From positions 62,154 to 126,153 of the forward strand of contig NZ_AOMF01000163.1 of assembly GCF_000336715.1 (NCBI RefSeq): DNA of 64,000 nt, in the 5' to 3' direction. The notes under the pieces were generated by a model. The model did no database searches and was not told where the DNA came from. It saw nothing but the letters and a program-made list of their open reading frames with translations. Shown one piece after another: positions 1 through 9,283 of this stretch; the stretch's first letter is position 1, and the number at the start of each line of letters is the position of its first letter. This DNA is from Halococcus thailandensis JCM 13552. GTDB taxonomy: Archaea > Halobacteriota > Halobacteria > Halobacteriales > Halococcaceae. The position numbers and the translations under genes were made by a program.

Positions 1-56
1 ATCAGCCATAATTTCGGAACTCGACGGTAGTATATTATACGTCCGATCGACGATCG

Positions 57-2129
57 CTATGGGTCGTGGCTCGCCCGTCGGCCCGCGTGACCGGGGTAGT
101 CACGCTCGAAGCGTTCCTCGAGAGCGCGCTCGCTCAGTTCGATGACGACGGGACGGCCGTGCGGGCAGGCGTAGGGGTTCTCGCAGTCATCGAGCGCGCG
201 CAGTAGCTCCGTCACCGAGCCCTCCGACAGCGACGTGTTGGCCGTGATCGACGGGTAGCAGGCGAGATCGGCCAGCAGCGCGTCGCTGACCTGCGTGATC
301 GTCTCGTCGGGATCGCGCTCGTCGACGAACGCCGATAGGGCGTCCCGCAGCAGTTCGGGATCGGCCGCACCAGCGAGCACCGCCGGCACCGCCGCCACCT
401 CGATCGTCTTCCCGTCACCCGGGCTGGCACGAAAACCCAGCGCCGAGAGCGCCTCGGTGAACTCCTCGAACAGCGCGCTCTCGGCGGCCGTCAGCTCGAT
501 CGTGACCGGCTCGGCGAGCTCCTGGATGTTCGTCTCGCCGGCGACTCGCTCGCGCAGTCGTTCGTAGTTGACCCGTTCGTGAGCCGCGTGCTGATCGACG
601 AGCACGAGCCCGTCGGGCGACTCGCAGACGAAATACGTGTCGTGGAGCTGGCCGAGCACACGGAGGCGCGGCAGCCGCTCGAAGTCCGGCTCGTCGGCGA
701 CCGTCTCGCCGTCGAGCGTCGCCTGCGTGGGCGTCTCGGTGAACTTTCGCCCCTCGGTCGTTCCGTTCGCCGCGCCGTCCGTCGTCCGTTCCGGCGATCG
801 CGATCCCTCAACGGATTCCGAACCCGCTCCCGATTCCGTCGATGTAGTTGGCTCCGTCTGCTGCTCGCCGACCAGTTCGTCGTCGCTCGACGCTGGCTCT
901 GCTGTGGAGCTCGCGCCGAGTGGGTCGGCCGTCGATGTGGGATCCGCTGGTTCCGTCCCGTCGGTCGCCGTCCCGTCCGCTCGTGCGTCGTTCACCTCTC
1001 GATCGGTCGTCTCGTGAGTGGTCGTCCCGTGATCGGTCGTCCCGTCGTCGGTCGAATGTGGGTCGATGGCGGTCTGCTCGGGAGCCGACCGGCCGCGCGG
1101 CGCGCCCGAGCGCACGAGACCTGCCTCCAGCAGTGCGTTCTCGACGGTCGTCTCGACCTGGTCGCGCACCGTCTCCTCGTCGGCGAACCTGATCTCCTGC
1201 TTTCGAGGGTGGACGTTCACGTCGACCGTGTTCGACGGGACCGAGAGGAAGACGACGGCGAAGGGGTAGCGGTCGGTGGCGAGCTGGCCGCCGTAGGCGT
1301 CGACGATCGCGTCGCGGACGGCGCTCGCGCGGACGTAGCGCCCGTTGACGAACACCGTACACTGCTGCGGGCTCGCGCGCGTCGTCTCTGGATGGCTGAC
1401 GACGCCGTCGATGGCGTCGAGCGGGCCCTCCGCGTCGAGATCGCCGTCGAGCGGGATCATCGCCTCGGCGACTTCGCGACCGTAGACCGCCAGCACCGTG
1501 CTTTCGAGGTTTCCCTGACCGGTCGTCGAGAACACCTCGGTGTCGTCGTGCGTGAGCGTGAGCGAGCGGTCGGGGTTCGAGAGCGCGTAGCCCGTCGCCA
1601 CGCGACTGACGTGGCCGAACTCGGTCTGGTCTTGCTTCAGATACTTCCGTCGTGCCGGAACGTTGTAGAACAGGTCGTCGACCTCGACGGTCGTGCCGAC
1701 GGGACAGCCGGCTGGCGCGATGCTCTCGATCTCGCCGCCGACCATCGTCAGTTCGGTGCCCCGATCGGCCCCGCGGGCCTTCGTGCGGATCGTGAGCCGC
1801 GAGACCGCGCCGATCGCCGCGAGCGCCTCGCCCCGGAACCCCAGGCTCTCGACACCCGCTTCGAGGTCCTCGATGTCGCCGATCTTACTCGTCGTGTGTT
1901 TCTCGACGGCCGTCTCGACGGCGGACTCGCCCATTCCGATGCCGTCGTCGGTCACGCGCACGCCGTCCTTGCCGCCGCGCTCGACGGCGATGCGCACGCG
2001 TGAGGCGTCCGCATCGAGGCTGTTCTCGACGAGCTCCTTCACCACCGAGGCGGGCCGTTCGACCACCTCACCGGCGGCGATGCGCTCGATCGTCGACTGG
2101 TCGAGCCGGTGGATCTCCCCGTCGGTCAT
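57..2129 (-). CDS. mutL: DNA mismatch repair endonuclease MutL
   Basis: Mismatch-repair coordinator that couples a MutS-type mismatch sensor to strand incision. The N-terminal third holds the GHKL ATPase motifs (ELVENSLDA, DDGIGM, SLGFRGEAL), followed by the transducer domain (VFVNGRYV, VDVNVHPRK). A long linker rich in Thr, Ser, Asp and Glu leads to the C-terminal dimerisation domain, which has the metal-binding endonuclease motif DQHAAHERVNYE and the motif ACPHGRP, so this is the incision-competent type. I start at the ATG at 2129 (MTDGEIHRL; 690 aa) because the 43 open codons upstream are Ser/Pro/Arg-rich and unlike the family. No mutS is seen on either side within the window. Confidence 0.97.
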   Translation of the reverse strand: MTDGEIHRLDQSTIERIAAGEVVERPASVVKELVENSLDADASRVRIAVERGGKDGVRVTDDGIGMGESAVETAVEKHTTSKIGDIEDLEAGVESLGFRGEALAAIGAVSRLTIRTKARGADRGTELTMVGGEIESIAPAGCPVGTTVEVDDLFYNVPARRKYLKQDQTEFGHVSRVATGYALSNPDRSLTLTHDDTEVFSTTGQGNLESTVLAVYGREVAEAMIPLDGDLDAEGPLDAIDGVVSHPETTRASPQQCTVFVNGRYVRASAVRDAIVDAYGGQLATDRYPFAVVFLSVPSNTVDVNVHPRKQEIRFADEETVRDQVETTVENALLEAGLVRSGAPRGRSAPEQTAIDPHSTDDGTTDHGTTTHETTDREVNDARADGTATDGTEPADPTSTADPLGASSTAEPASSDDELVGEQQTEPTTSTESGAGSESVEGSRSPERTTDGAANGTTEGRKFTETPTQATLDGETVADEPDFERLPRLRVLGQLHDTYFVCESPDGLVLVDQHAAHERVNYERLRERVAGETNIQELAEPVTIELTAAESALFEEFTEALSALGFRASPGDGKTIEVAAVPAVLAGAADPELLRDALSAFVDERDPDETITQVSDALLADLACYPSITANTSLSEGSVTELLRALDDCENPYACPHGRPVVIELSERALEERFERDYPGHAGRRASHDP

Positions 2130-2290
2130 GCTGGGAGTCGTGTTCGGTGACGGTGTGCTCCGTGGCGACGTGCTCGTCGCCGGCCGATCGTCGGAGAGGG
2201 ATATCCGCCGCTCGGTTCGATACTCATTATCTCTCCGGAGGACACAGAAACGCATCAATCCACCGCTGTCGACGGGTCGGGTGCTACAGC

Positions 2291-2298
2291 TTTATTAG
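2291..2298 (+). promoter_or_regulatory. TATA box of the small gene at 2321
   Basis: TTTATTAG centred about 27 bases before the ATG at 2321, the spacing expected for a leaderless haloarchaeal transcript. It supports the start chosen for that gene. Confidence 0.5.
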
Positions 2299-2320
2299 CG
2301 TCGTCCACGTCTATATATAC

Positions 2321-2518
2321 ATGAGTCAGAGTAGTACCGAGGACGACGACGGCGAACTCCCGGGAGCGACGCCGACGGTCACGGCCGATGCCGGAGTGCA
2401 GCCGAACGGCGAGATGAATGTCGTCGGTCTCGTGATCTTCGCGGGGATGCTCGTAGTGATGCTGCCGCTGCTGCCCCTGGCCGCGCTCGGCTGGGTCGTG
2501 ATGAAGCTCTTCGGCTGA
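2321..2518 (+). CDS. Small haloarchaeal membrane protein (DUF7535-like)
   Basis: A 65-residue protein. The first 30 residues are polar and acidic (MSQSSTEDDDGELPG), and the rest is a hydrophobic stretch (VVGLVIFAGMLVVMLPLLPL and onward) that could form one long or two short membrane helices. The pattern of acidic head, NGEMN turn and LPLLPLAALGW tail resembles the haloarchaeal family I know as DUF7535; that assignment is from memory. Function unknown. It is divergent from mutL and has its own TATA box, so it is probably transcribed alone. Confidence 0.8.
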   Translation: MSQSSTEDDDGELPGATPTVTADAGVQPNGEMNVVGLVIFAGMLVVMLPLLPLAALGWVVMKLFG

Positions 2519-2683
2519 ATCGCGGCGACGATTCCTCACGGCGCAGCGACCGACCAGCGCACGCTCTCGCGATGCAGCCGTGATCGGATAGTATCGCTCT
2601 ATCGCCGAGCCAAGCGTCTCTCGGCCCCTGTTCCGGAAGAAACGCTCGCGTCGCTCCTCGAAATATAATCTGGTTTTATTCGA

Positions 2684-2694
2684 TAGTTATATGA
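2684..2694 (+). promoter_or_regulatory. TATA box of the tenA operon
   Basis: TAGTTATATGA lies 25-35 bases before the tenA ATG at 2719 in an AT-rich island (2661-2694) within G+C-rich DNA. It fits a leaderless promoter for tenA and the three overlapping genes that follow. No THI-box riboswitch structure is apparent; the spacer before the ATG is too short to hold one. Confidence 0.55.
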
Positions 2695-2718
2695 GTCGGG
2701 GGCCGTAGCGTTTCCCTG

Positions 2719-3399
2719 ATGAGTTTCAGCGACCATCTCGTCGAGACCGAATCGGAGCTGTGGACCGCCCAGAAGAACCACCCGTTCATCCGCGAACTGG
2801 CCGACGGCACCCTCGACGAAGCGGCGTTCCGGACGTGGGTCGAGCAGGACTACCGCTATCTCCACGATTACGCTCAGACCTTCGCCGTGCTCGGGACGAA
2901 AGCGCGCGAGGAGGAGACGATGGCACACTGCTTCGCGGTCGCCGGCAACATCGTCGACGAGGAGATGGATCTCCACCGGGAGTTCGCCGCCGACTACGGG
3001 CTCACGCCCCAGGACCTCGCGAGCGTCGAGAAGGTCCCCACCTGCGTCGCCTACACTAACTACCTGCTACGGACCGCCACCGAGCGCCCGCTCGGCGTCG
3101 GCGCGGCCGCGATCTATCCCTGCGGGCGCGGCTACCTCGACATCGCCGAGCACATGGCCGAACGCGCCGACGGTGACCACCGCTACACGCCGTTCATCGA
3201 GAAGTACACCAGCGACGAGTTCCGCGAGTCGGTGGCGTGGATGACCGAGCTGGTCGATCGCTGTGCCGAGCGCCATCCGTCGCTCCGCGACGAGATGGAA
3301 GCCGCTTTCCGGCGCTGTACGCAGCTCGAACACGCCTTCTGGGAGATGGCCTACACCGAGGAAGCCTGGCCGCACGAACGCCGGCAGGAGGTCGTCTGA
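2719..3399 (+). CDS. tenA: Aminopyrimidine aminohydrolase / thiaminase II family (TenA)
   Basis: TenA salvages thiamine breakdown products by hydrolysing aminomethyl-aminopyrimidines to HMP, which ThiD then phosphorylates. The 226-residue all-helical protein keeps the active-site residues of the B. subtilis enzyme at matching positions: Asp44 (EQDYRYL), the nucleophile Cys135 (IYPCGRGY) and Glu204 near the C-terminus (QLEHAFWEM). The start at 2719 is leaderless behind a TATA box. Its TGA is directly followed by the GTG of the symporter, with no gap, so it heads an operon with the symporter, the 48-residue protein and thiD-thiN. That context supports pyrimidine salvage. Confidence 0.93.
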   Translation: MSFSDHLVETESELWTAQKNHPFIRELADGTLDEAAFRTWVEQDYRYLHDYAQTFAVLGTKAREEETMAHCFAVAGNIVDEEMDLHREFAADYGLTPQDLASVEKVPTCVAYTNYLLRTATERPLGVGAAAIYPCGRGYLDIAEHMAERADGDHRYTPFIEKYTSDEFRESVAWMTELVDRCAERHPSLRDEMEAAFRRCTQLEHAFWEMAYTEEAWPHERRQEVV

Positions 3400-4950
3400 G
3401 TGGTCGCGACCGCGCTCGCGCTCGGAGTCACGGTCGCGGTGCTCGCGGCCATGACCGCGCTCGGGGTCGCCCACTCGCGCACGCGCATGCTCTCGGTCGA
3501 GGACTACATCAGCGCGCGCAACTCGGCGGATACGGGAACGACGGCGGCCACGCTGATCGCCTCCGGCATGGGTGCCTGGATCCTGTTCAGCCCCGCCGAG
3601 GCCGGCGCTGGCTTCGGCGGGCTCGCGGCGGTCGGCGGCTACGCCATCGGCAGCGCCGTTCCATTAGTCCTCTTCATCTCGGTCGGCGTCCGCCTGCGCG
3701 AGTATCTCCCGCAGGGCCACTCGCTGACCGAGTACGTCTACGGACGCTACGGCGCGTGGATGTACGGCTATGCCCTCCTGATAGCCGTCTTCTACATGTT
3801 CATCTCGCTCGCGGCAGGGATGACGGCCGCCGCGGACGCGCTCGCGTTCGTCGCCGACGTGCCACCCTGGATCACCGCGGCCATCATCGGCGGCTTCGTG
3901 CTCGTCTACACCGGCTACGGCGGACTCGTGGCGAGTATCTTCACCGACACGGTCCAAACACTTGTGATCCTGCCGCTGCTCACGCTCAGTTTCGCGGCGG
4001 TCGTCGTCGGCCTCGGCGGCACCGGTGCCATTCACCAAGCGATCGCGAGCGCGAACCCACATCTGCTCGATCTCGGCTTCGTGCCTGGACTCGCCTTCGG
4101 CGGCTACGTCGTCATCGCCATCACCGGCTCCAGCGTCTTCAATCAGGGCCGCTGGCAGCGCGTCTTCGCCGCTGCCGACGATACGTCGCTCCGGCGCGGG
4201 TTCGCCATCGCGGCGGTCGTCACCGTCCCGATGATCATGCTGGCGGGGCTGCTCGGCGTTTCGGCCGCCGGGCTCGGACTGATGGGCGATGCGGGCCCGA
4301 GCGTCGCGCTGTTCGTCGCCATCGCCGCAGCGTTGCCCGAGTGGGCGACGCTCGGGGTCGTCGTGCTCGTCGTGTTGCTCGTCACGAGCACGACCGACAC
4401 GCTGTTCAACGGGATCGCGAGCATCGTCACCGCCGACCTCTCACGCGTGCTCGACGACCCCGACGAGCGAACGCTCCAGTACGCCGCCCGCGCGCTGACG
4501 GTCGTCGTCGCGATCGCGGCCATCGCGGTCGGTGCACAGGGCTACTCGGTGCTCGAACTGTTCTTGCTCGCCGACCTCCTCGGCGCGGCGACGTTTATTC
4601 CATTCCTGCACGGCCTCTACTCCGGCCGTGCGACCGAGCGCGGTGTCCTGCTCGCCAGCGTCGCCGGATTGGTCGTCGGACTCGCCTACTTCCCGACGTT
4701 CCACGGCGCGCTGGTTGGGCTGCCCGTCGTCGGATCGCTGCTGCCCGGCGGTTCGTTCATTCACTCCTTCGCGGGCGCGGCGGGCGTCTCCGCCCTGCTC
4801 TCGCTGCTCGCGGCACGGCTGTCCGACGGCCGGTTCGATCTCGATAGTCTCGCGGCCGAGGTCCACTCGCTGGACGATACGGCCGGTCCCGTGACCGACG
4901 GCGGGCAACCAGCGAACGACGGGATGGAATCCCAGGGAGTAGAGCGATGA
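3400..4950 (+). CDS. Sodium:solute symporter, probable thiamine-precursor transporter
   Basis: A 516-residue membrane protein of the SSS family with about 13 hydrophobic segments. The opening helix is followed by the SSS-type sequence VEDYISARN, and later come GYGGL and [15 protein letters not shown]. It starts with GTG immediately after the tenA stop and its TGA overlaps the ATG of the next gene, so translation is coupled. Its place between tenA and thiD points to uptake of HMP, thiamine or a degradation product driven by Na+. I recall an SSS-type transporter (ThiV) being proposed in thiamine regulons, which would fit. The substrate is inferred from context only. Confidence 0.85.
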   Translation: MVATALALGVTVAVLAAMTALGVAHSRTRMLSVEDYISARNSADTGTTAATLIASGMGAWILFSPAEAGAGFGGLAAVGGYAIGSAVPLVLFISVGVRLREYLPQGHSLTEYVYGRYGAWMYGYALLIAVFYMFISLAAGMTAAADALAFVADVPPWITAAIIGGFVLVYTGYGGLVASIFTDTVQTLVILPLLTLSFAAVVVGLGGTGAIHQAIASANPHLLDLGFVPGLAFGGYVVIAITGSSVFNQGRWQRVFAAADDTSLRRGFAIAAVVTVPMIMLAGLLGVSAAGLGLMGDAGPSVALFVAIAAALPEWATLGVVVLVVLLVTSTTDTLFNGIASIVTADLSRVLDDPDERTLQYAARALTVVVAIAAIAVGAQGYSVLELFLLADLLGAATFIPFLHGLYSGRATERGVLLASVAGLVVGLAYFPTFHGALVGLPVVGSLLPGGSFIHSFAGAAGVSALLSLLAARLSDGRFDLDSLAAEVHSLDDTAGPVTDGGQPANDGMESQGVER

Positions 4951-5093
4951 TCCTCGGCGGGTTCGCGTTCGCGCTGCTCGTCTGGGGCAGTCTGGCGGCG
5001 GTCGCCGTCGTCTTCGCCTTCCTCCTCGTGATGCTCGCCCGCGGCGCGCGGGCCGAAACGGATTCGGCGGCGGGAGCCGAGGTGAACCCATGA
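4947..5093 (+). CDS. 48-residue single-span membrane protein in the thiamine-salvage operon
   Basis: A small gene overlapping its neighbours on both sides: its ATG shares bases with the symporter stop (ATGA at 4947-4950) and its TGA shares bases with the thiD start (ATGA at 5090-5093). The product begins [16 protein letters not shown], has one hydrophobic helix of about 30 residues ending MLARGARAE, and then a short polar tail. The double overlap, GC-rich third positions and membrane-helix character argue for a real gene. By analogy with small partner proteins encoded beside other SSS carriers (for example YhdT with PanF in E. coli) it may be an accessory subunit of the symporter; this is inference. 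Confidence 0.72.
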   Translation: MILGGFAFALLVWGSLAAVAVVFAFLLVMLARGARAETDSAAGAEVNP

Positions 5094-6436
5094 CGGAGCG
5101 TGACGTCGCGCTGACGGTTGCGGGATCGGACAGCGGCGGCGGGGCCGGCATCCAGGCCGATCTGAAGACGATCGAGGCACACGGCGTCTTCGGGACGAGC
5201 GCCCTGACGAGCGTCACCGCTCAGAACACGCGCGGCGTCGAAGCGATCGAGGACGTCCCGGCAGAGACCATCGCGGCACAGATCAGCGCCGTCGCGGACG
5301 ACTTCGCCGTCAGCGCGGCGAAGACGGGCATGCTCAGCTCGGCAGCCATCATCGAGACGGTCGCCGATAGCTTGGCGGAGCACGAATTCCCGCTCGTCGT
5401 CGATCCCGTGATGGTCGCCCAGAGTGGCGATCGCCTGCTCGCCGCGGAGGCCGAGACGGTGCTCAAAGAACAGTTGCTTCCACAGGCGACGCTCGTGACG
5501 CCGAACCTGCCAGAAGCGGCGGTGCTCACCGACATGGAGATCGAGGACGAGGACGACATGCGCGCGGCCGCCGCGGCAATCGCTGCCGACGGCCCCGACG
5601 CGGTGCTCGTGACCGGCGGCCATCTCCACGAGGACGAACTCGTCGACGTGCTCGCCACCGACGGCGAGACCCACACGTTCCGCAAGGCGCGCCGGGACAC
5701 CGACGACACCCACGGCAGCGGCTGCACGATCTCGGCTGCGATCGCCGCCGAACTCGCCGGCGGAGCAACGATGCCGGCGGCCGTCGAGCACGCCGAGCGG
5801 TTCATCGACCGCGCCGTTCGCTACGGGCTCGCCGTCGGCAGCGGCGACGGACCGGTCAACCACCTCGCCGGGCTATACGACGACGCTGCCCGCGCCGACG
5901 TGCTCGATGACGTGCGTGCACTCGTCGAGACGATCGAAGAAAACGAGATCGACGCGCTCGTACCCGAGGTCGGGCTGAACGTCGCCGTCGCCACGCCCTA
6001 CGCGATGGACGGCGACGACGTGGCCGCGGTCGATGGCCGACTCCACCGGACCGCCGACGGCGTGGCGGCCGTGGGCTGTCCCCGATTCGGTACATCGGAT
6101 CACGTCGCCCGGTCGTTGCTCGCCGCTCGCGAGCACGATCACTCGGTCGTCGCTGCCGCGACCGTCCGCCTCGACGACGCAGTGGCCGAAGCCGTCACAG
6201 ACCAGTTCGATGCCGTCGAAGTCGATCGAACGATCCAATCCGACAGCGATTCGACCGGCGAATCCAGAAGCGAGTCGGCGGTGTGGGCGGTCGAGCAGGC
6301 GATGGACGATCGAGAGACGGTCCCCGACGCGGTGTTCGATCGCGGTGCGGTCGGCGAGGAAGTGATCTGTCGACTGTTCGCAGCCTCGCCAGTTGTTCTG
6401 GAGGAGCGACTGCTGGCGCTCGCCGACGCGATCTGA
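5090..6436 (+). CDS. thiD: Bifunctional HMP/HMP-P kinase fused to a ThiN domain (ThiDN)
   Basis: The first 260 residues are ThiD, which phosphorylates HMP twice to [22 protein letters not shown] at the substrate site, [18 protein letters not shown] and the phosphate-binding [15 protein letters not shown]. From about residue 275 to 448 follows a ThiN domain ([43 protein letters not shown]), a fold that serves as thiamine-phosphate synthase in archaeal ThiDN proteins and as a ligand sensor in the ThiR regulators. It ends the tenA operon. A separate thiE lies at 27.5 kb, so the ThiN domain may be redundant or no longer catalytic; I cannot decide. Confidence 0.94.
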   Translation: MTERDVALTVAGSDSGGGAGIQADLKTIEAHGVFGTSALTSVTAQNTRGVEAIEDVPAETIAAQISAVADDFAVSAAKTGMLSSAAIIETVADSLAEHEFPLVVDPVMVAQSGDRLLAAEAETVLKEQLLPQATLVTPNLPEAAVLTDMEIEDEDDMRAAAAAIAADGPDAVLVTGGHLHEDELVDVLATDGETHTFRKARRDTDDTHGSGCTISAAIAAELAGGATMPAAVEHAERFIDRAVRYGLAVGSGDGPVNHLAGLYDDAARADVLDDVRALVETIEENEIDALVPEVGLNVAVATPYAMDGDDVAAVDGRLHRTADGVAAVGCPRFGTSDHVARSLLAAREHDHSVVAAATVRLDDAVAEAVTDQFDAVEVDRTIQSDSDSTGESRSESAVWAVEQAMDDRETVPDAVFDRGAVGEEVICRLFAASPVVLEERLLALADAI

Positions 6437-6526
6437 TTTTTCGCGAACAACACGTCGATCGTTCGAGTTGGCGGCTGGTCGTGATTCGTGGGATGGTTCC
6501 GAGTCGTTGCGGAGGGTTCTCGCTTG

Positions 6527-6865
6527 CTACACGAGCCAGCGCGAAAGCGCTCCGAGGGTCGCGGTCGCGATCGGGATGACGACGCTCACGACGGTGATCT
6601 GCCCCATCGCCAGATAGGCACCGAAATCACCGCTCGCGGCCAACGAGAGCGCGAAGACGAGCCAGACGAGCACACCGAAGCCGAAGCCGGCGAGCAGCGC
6701 CCGCCGACGATCGGCGGCCACCGCCCCGCAGAGCACGCCACCCACGAACAAACCGGCCCAGTGGAACGCGCTCGCGGCGAGTCCGATCACGATGGCCGCG
6801 ACCATCGCCAGCCACCGGACGCGCTCGTCGTCGATCGCCGTCCGTACGCGGCTCGTGGCGCTCAT
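6527..6865 (-). CDS. Four-helix membrane protein next to a penicillin-acylase homologue
   Basis: A 112-residue protein with a short charged N-terminus (MSATSRVRTAIDDERVRW) and three to four hydrophobic segments covering nearly the rest of the chain; small residues and glycines are frequent. I do not recognise a family. Its ATG at 6865 overlaps the stop of the upstream penicillin-acylase gene by four bases, so the two are co-translated and may act together at the membrane. The longer open frame reaching further upstream runs inside that neighbour and is rejected as a start. Confidence 0.75.
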   Translation of the reverse strand: MSATSRVRTAIDDERVRWLAMVAAIVIGLAASAFHWAGLFVGGVLCGAVAADRRRALLAGFGFGVLVWLVFALSLAASGDFGAYLAMGQITVVSVVIPIATATLGALSRWLV

Positions 6866-9234
6866 TCGTCCCCTCGCTCGAAAGTATAGGTCGGGTTCCC
6901 GCGGAGCTGCCGTGACATGGACTTGTACTCGCCGTCGGCCCACATTCGGAGCTGGTCGTCGTAGTGCGGCGAAAAGTAGTCCCCCGAGTTGCCGCCGGGA
7001 AGGATCGCCTGGGAGTTGCCGGCCATCGGCACGACCATCCGCCAGCTGCTGCCGGTGGGGTTCTCGACGGCGTAGTTGTTCACCGTCGCGCGCGAGCCGT
7101 CGGTCGGTGCGGCAGGATAGCCGAGGAAGTCGAGGCCCAGCGGGTGGTCCATCGCGCCGGTGGTGTTGTAGTCGCCGTATCGCTCCTCGCCCTCGTCCTC
7201 GATCGTCGCGACGGCTTCCCGGAGTGCCTCGACCATCACCGTTGCGCGCGAGTCCGCGCCGAACCATCGGTTCTCCCGATCGAGATGCTGGAGCACCCAG
7301 TCGGCGGGGAAGTAGGATTCATCCAGGCCGGCAGCGCGGAACTCCGGACCGAACGTCGCCTCGCGGTACTGCTCGAACCAGCGCGCGAACACGAGCGCCG
7401 CGACTGAATCGCGCTCCATCCGGTGGTTCCAGGAGTCGAGCGCGTCGACGTATCGATCCAGTTCGTCGGTGTCGTTTGCGTCGCGTGTGGCCGCGACGAG
7501 CGGCGAGACGAGCGCTTGCGCCCGGAGATCGAGCGTGTCGTGCTGCATGCGCTTCACGAACGCTCGGTCGATCGGTTTGTCCGACTTTGCCCGTTGATCA
7601 AGCAGGTCGTAGATCCGGATGCCGCGGTAGGGGTCGGAGTACGCCTCGGCGATGTAATGCGCCGGATCGTCGACGATGCGCTGGTTCGCCGTCCCGATGT
7701 AATCGGGGTTGACGACGCCCGGTTTCTCGTCGAACGGGATGAATCCTTCCCAGGAGGAGCGCCCGTAGGGGGTGAACCCTTGCCACTCGCCCTCGCCCGC
7801 GGAGCCATCGAAAATCCGTGCTCCGGAGACCTCCTCCCCGTCCACGGTGCGAATCGGGATCCGTCCGGTAATCGAGTAGAGCGTGTTGCCGTCGCGGTCG
7901 GCGTAGACCAGGTTCTGTGTCGGCGTGTCGAATTTCTTCGTGGAATCGAGCATGTCGTCGAGCCCGTCGCTGTGGCTGTATTCGTAGATCGCCTGTGGCG
8001 TCCGCTCTGCCGATAAGCCCGTCCAGGCGACGCCGACGCGACTGCCCTCGCGCTCGATGACCGGCCCGTGGACGGTCTTTTTCACCGTCACCGTCCGGTT
8101 CTCACCGTCGCTGACGGGAAGTTCGTGCTGCTCGGTGTCGAAGTTGCGCCACTCGTTTTTGTAGCGATACTGGCCATCCCGCGTGTCGTACCGATAGAAG
8201 TCGATCACGTCCGCGCCGGTGTTGGTAAAGCCCCACGCACCGGCGTCGTTCTCGCCGATGACGACGAACGGAACACCGGGGAAGGTCACCCCGCGTACGC
8301 TCACGTCGTCGGTCCGGAGGTTCATCTCGTACCACACAGGGGGACTCATCAGGCTCAGATGCGGGTCGTTCGCCACGATCGGCGCGCCGCTTTTCGTCTG
8401 CTCGCCCGAGACGACCCAGCTGTTCGAGCCGATCCCCGCCGGGGATTCGTAGCTGCTCAGCCAGTCGACGAAACTCGGATCGACGGCGTGTTTTCCTGAC
8501 GCCGATCGACTGGACGATCCGTTCGATGACCGCTCCGCGCGCTGCCCGCGGATGATCGGCGAGTCGTGATCGAAACGATCGGGGTAGAGTTCGCGCGCCG
8601 CCTCGTCTCCCAATCGATCGGCGACGAGCGCCTTTCGAAGGGTTCGAAAGCTCCCCGTGAGCGTCCAGGCGATCTGCTTCTGGAGCAACATCGTATCGAC
8701 CGGTTTCCAGGGCTCGGGCTCGTACTCGAGCAGCGAGAACTCGATCGCCGAGGGATCGTCGGTCAGCACCGCGTTGACGCCCTCGGTGTAGCGTTCGGTG
8801 AGTTTTCCTGCCTTCGTGTCTTCAAGCAGCGCGACGTTCGCCCGCGCCGCGCCGTCGAAGTCCATCTTCGTGTGAAATATGTCGGAATCGAGCGTCGCGT
8901 CGCCGACGACCGCGGAGAGCCGCCCGCGCATCTGCCGGCGCTGGAGATCCATCTGGAAGGCGCGATCGCGTGCCTGCGCGTAGCCGACCGCGAAGTAGAG
9001 CGCGTCCTCGTTCTCGGCGTCGATGTGGGGCGTTCCGTAGTCGTCGTAGCGCACCGTGGCGCTCCCGTGCGGGCTCTCGACGGTCTTCGTTTCGCGTTCG
9101 GTCGAATCCCAGGCCGAGCCCGTGAGCGGCGCGAACCGCTCGAGATAGCCACGCACTGGCGAGAGCGCACCGACCGCGCCGCCGCCCGCCAGGATCGCCC
9201 CGACGAGCGCGCGGCGCGTGAGTTCGCGTGCCAT
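6862..9234 (-). CDS. Exported penicillin-acylase family Ntn-hydrolase
   Basis: A 790-residue member of the penicillin/acyl-homoserine-lactone acylase family, which hydrolyses amide bonds after self-cleavage exposes a serine nucleophile. The predicted cleavage and nucleophile is Ser270 in GIGSNSWVVSGEQT, matching SNMWVIG at the start of the beta chain of E. coli penicillin G acylase, and is followed by the family motif IVANDPHLSL. The N-terminus (TRRALVGAILAGGG) looks like a Tat signal, so it probably acts outside the membrane. Natural substrate unknown; acylated signals, lipids or peptides are all possible. It is co-translated with the membrane protein at 6527-6865. Confidence 0.92.
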   Translation of the reverse strand: MARELTRRALVGAILAGGGAVGALSPVRGYLERFAPLTGSAWDSTERETKTVESPHGSATVRYDDYGTPHIDAENEDALYFAVGYAQARDRAFQMDLQRRQMRGRLSAVVGDATLDSDIFHTKMDFDGAARANVALLEDTKAGKLTERYTEGVNAVLTDDPSAIEFSLLEYEPEPWKPVDTMLLQKQIAWTLTGSFRTLRKALVADRLGDEAARELYPDRFDHDSPIIRGQRAERSSNGSSSRSASGKHAVDPSFVDWLSSYESPAGIGSNSWVVSGEQTKSGAPIVANDPHLSLMSPPVWYEMNLRTDDVSVRGVTFPGVPFVVIGENDAGAWGFTNTGADVIDFYRYDTRDGQYRYKNEWRNFDTEQHELPVSDGENRTVTVKKTVHGPVIEREGSRVGVAWTGLSAERTPQAIYEYSHSDGLDDMLDSTKKFDTPTQNLVYADRDGNTLYSITGRIPIRTVDGEEVSGARIFDGSAGEGEWQGFTPYGRSSWEGFIPFDEKPGVVNPDYIGTANQRIVDDPAHYIAEAYSDPYRGIRIYDLLDQRAKSDKPIDRAFVKRMQHDTLDLRAQALVSPLVAATRDANDTDELDRYVDALDSWNHRMERDSVAALVFARWFEQYREATFGPEFRAAGLDESYFPADWVLQHLDRENRWFGADSRATVMVEALREAVATIEDEGEERYGDYNTTGAMDHPLGLDFLGYPAAPTDGSRATVNNYAVENPTGSSWRMVVPMAGNSQAILPGGNSGDYFSPHYDDQLRMWADGEYKSMSRQLRGNPTYTFERGDE

Positions 9235-9283
9235 ATTCGACCCTGGATGGCCCGTGATATAAAACCACGAGCGCCCGGGCGGG

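Noticed and set aside
2676-2694. Shared TTATTC...TAGT-A motif before tenA and thi4 as a thiamine operator
   Set aside because: The spacing between the halves differs (two versus five bases), the motif overlaps the TATA boxes, and it is absent before thiE.
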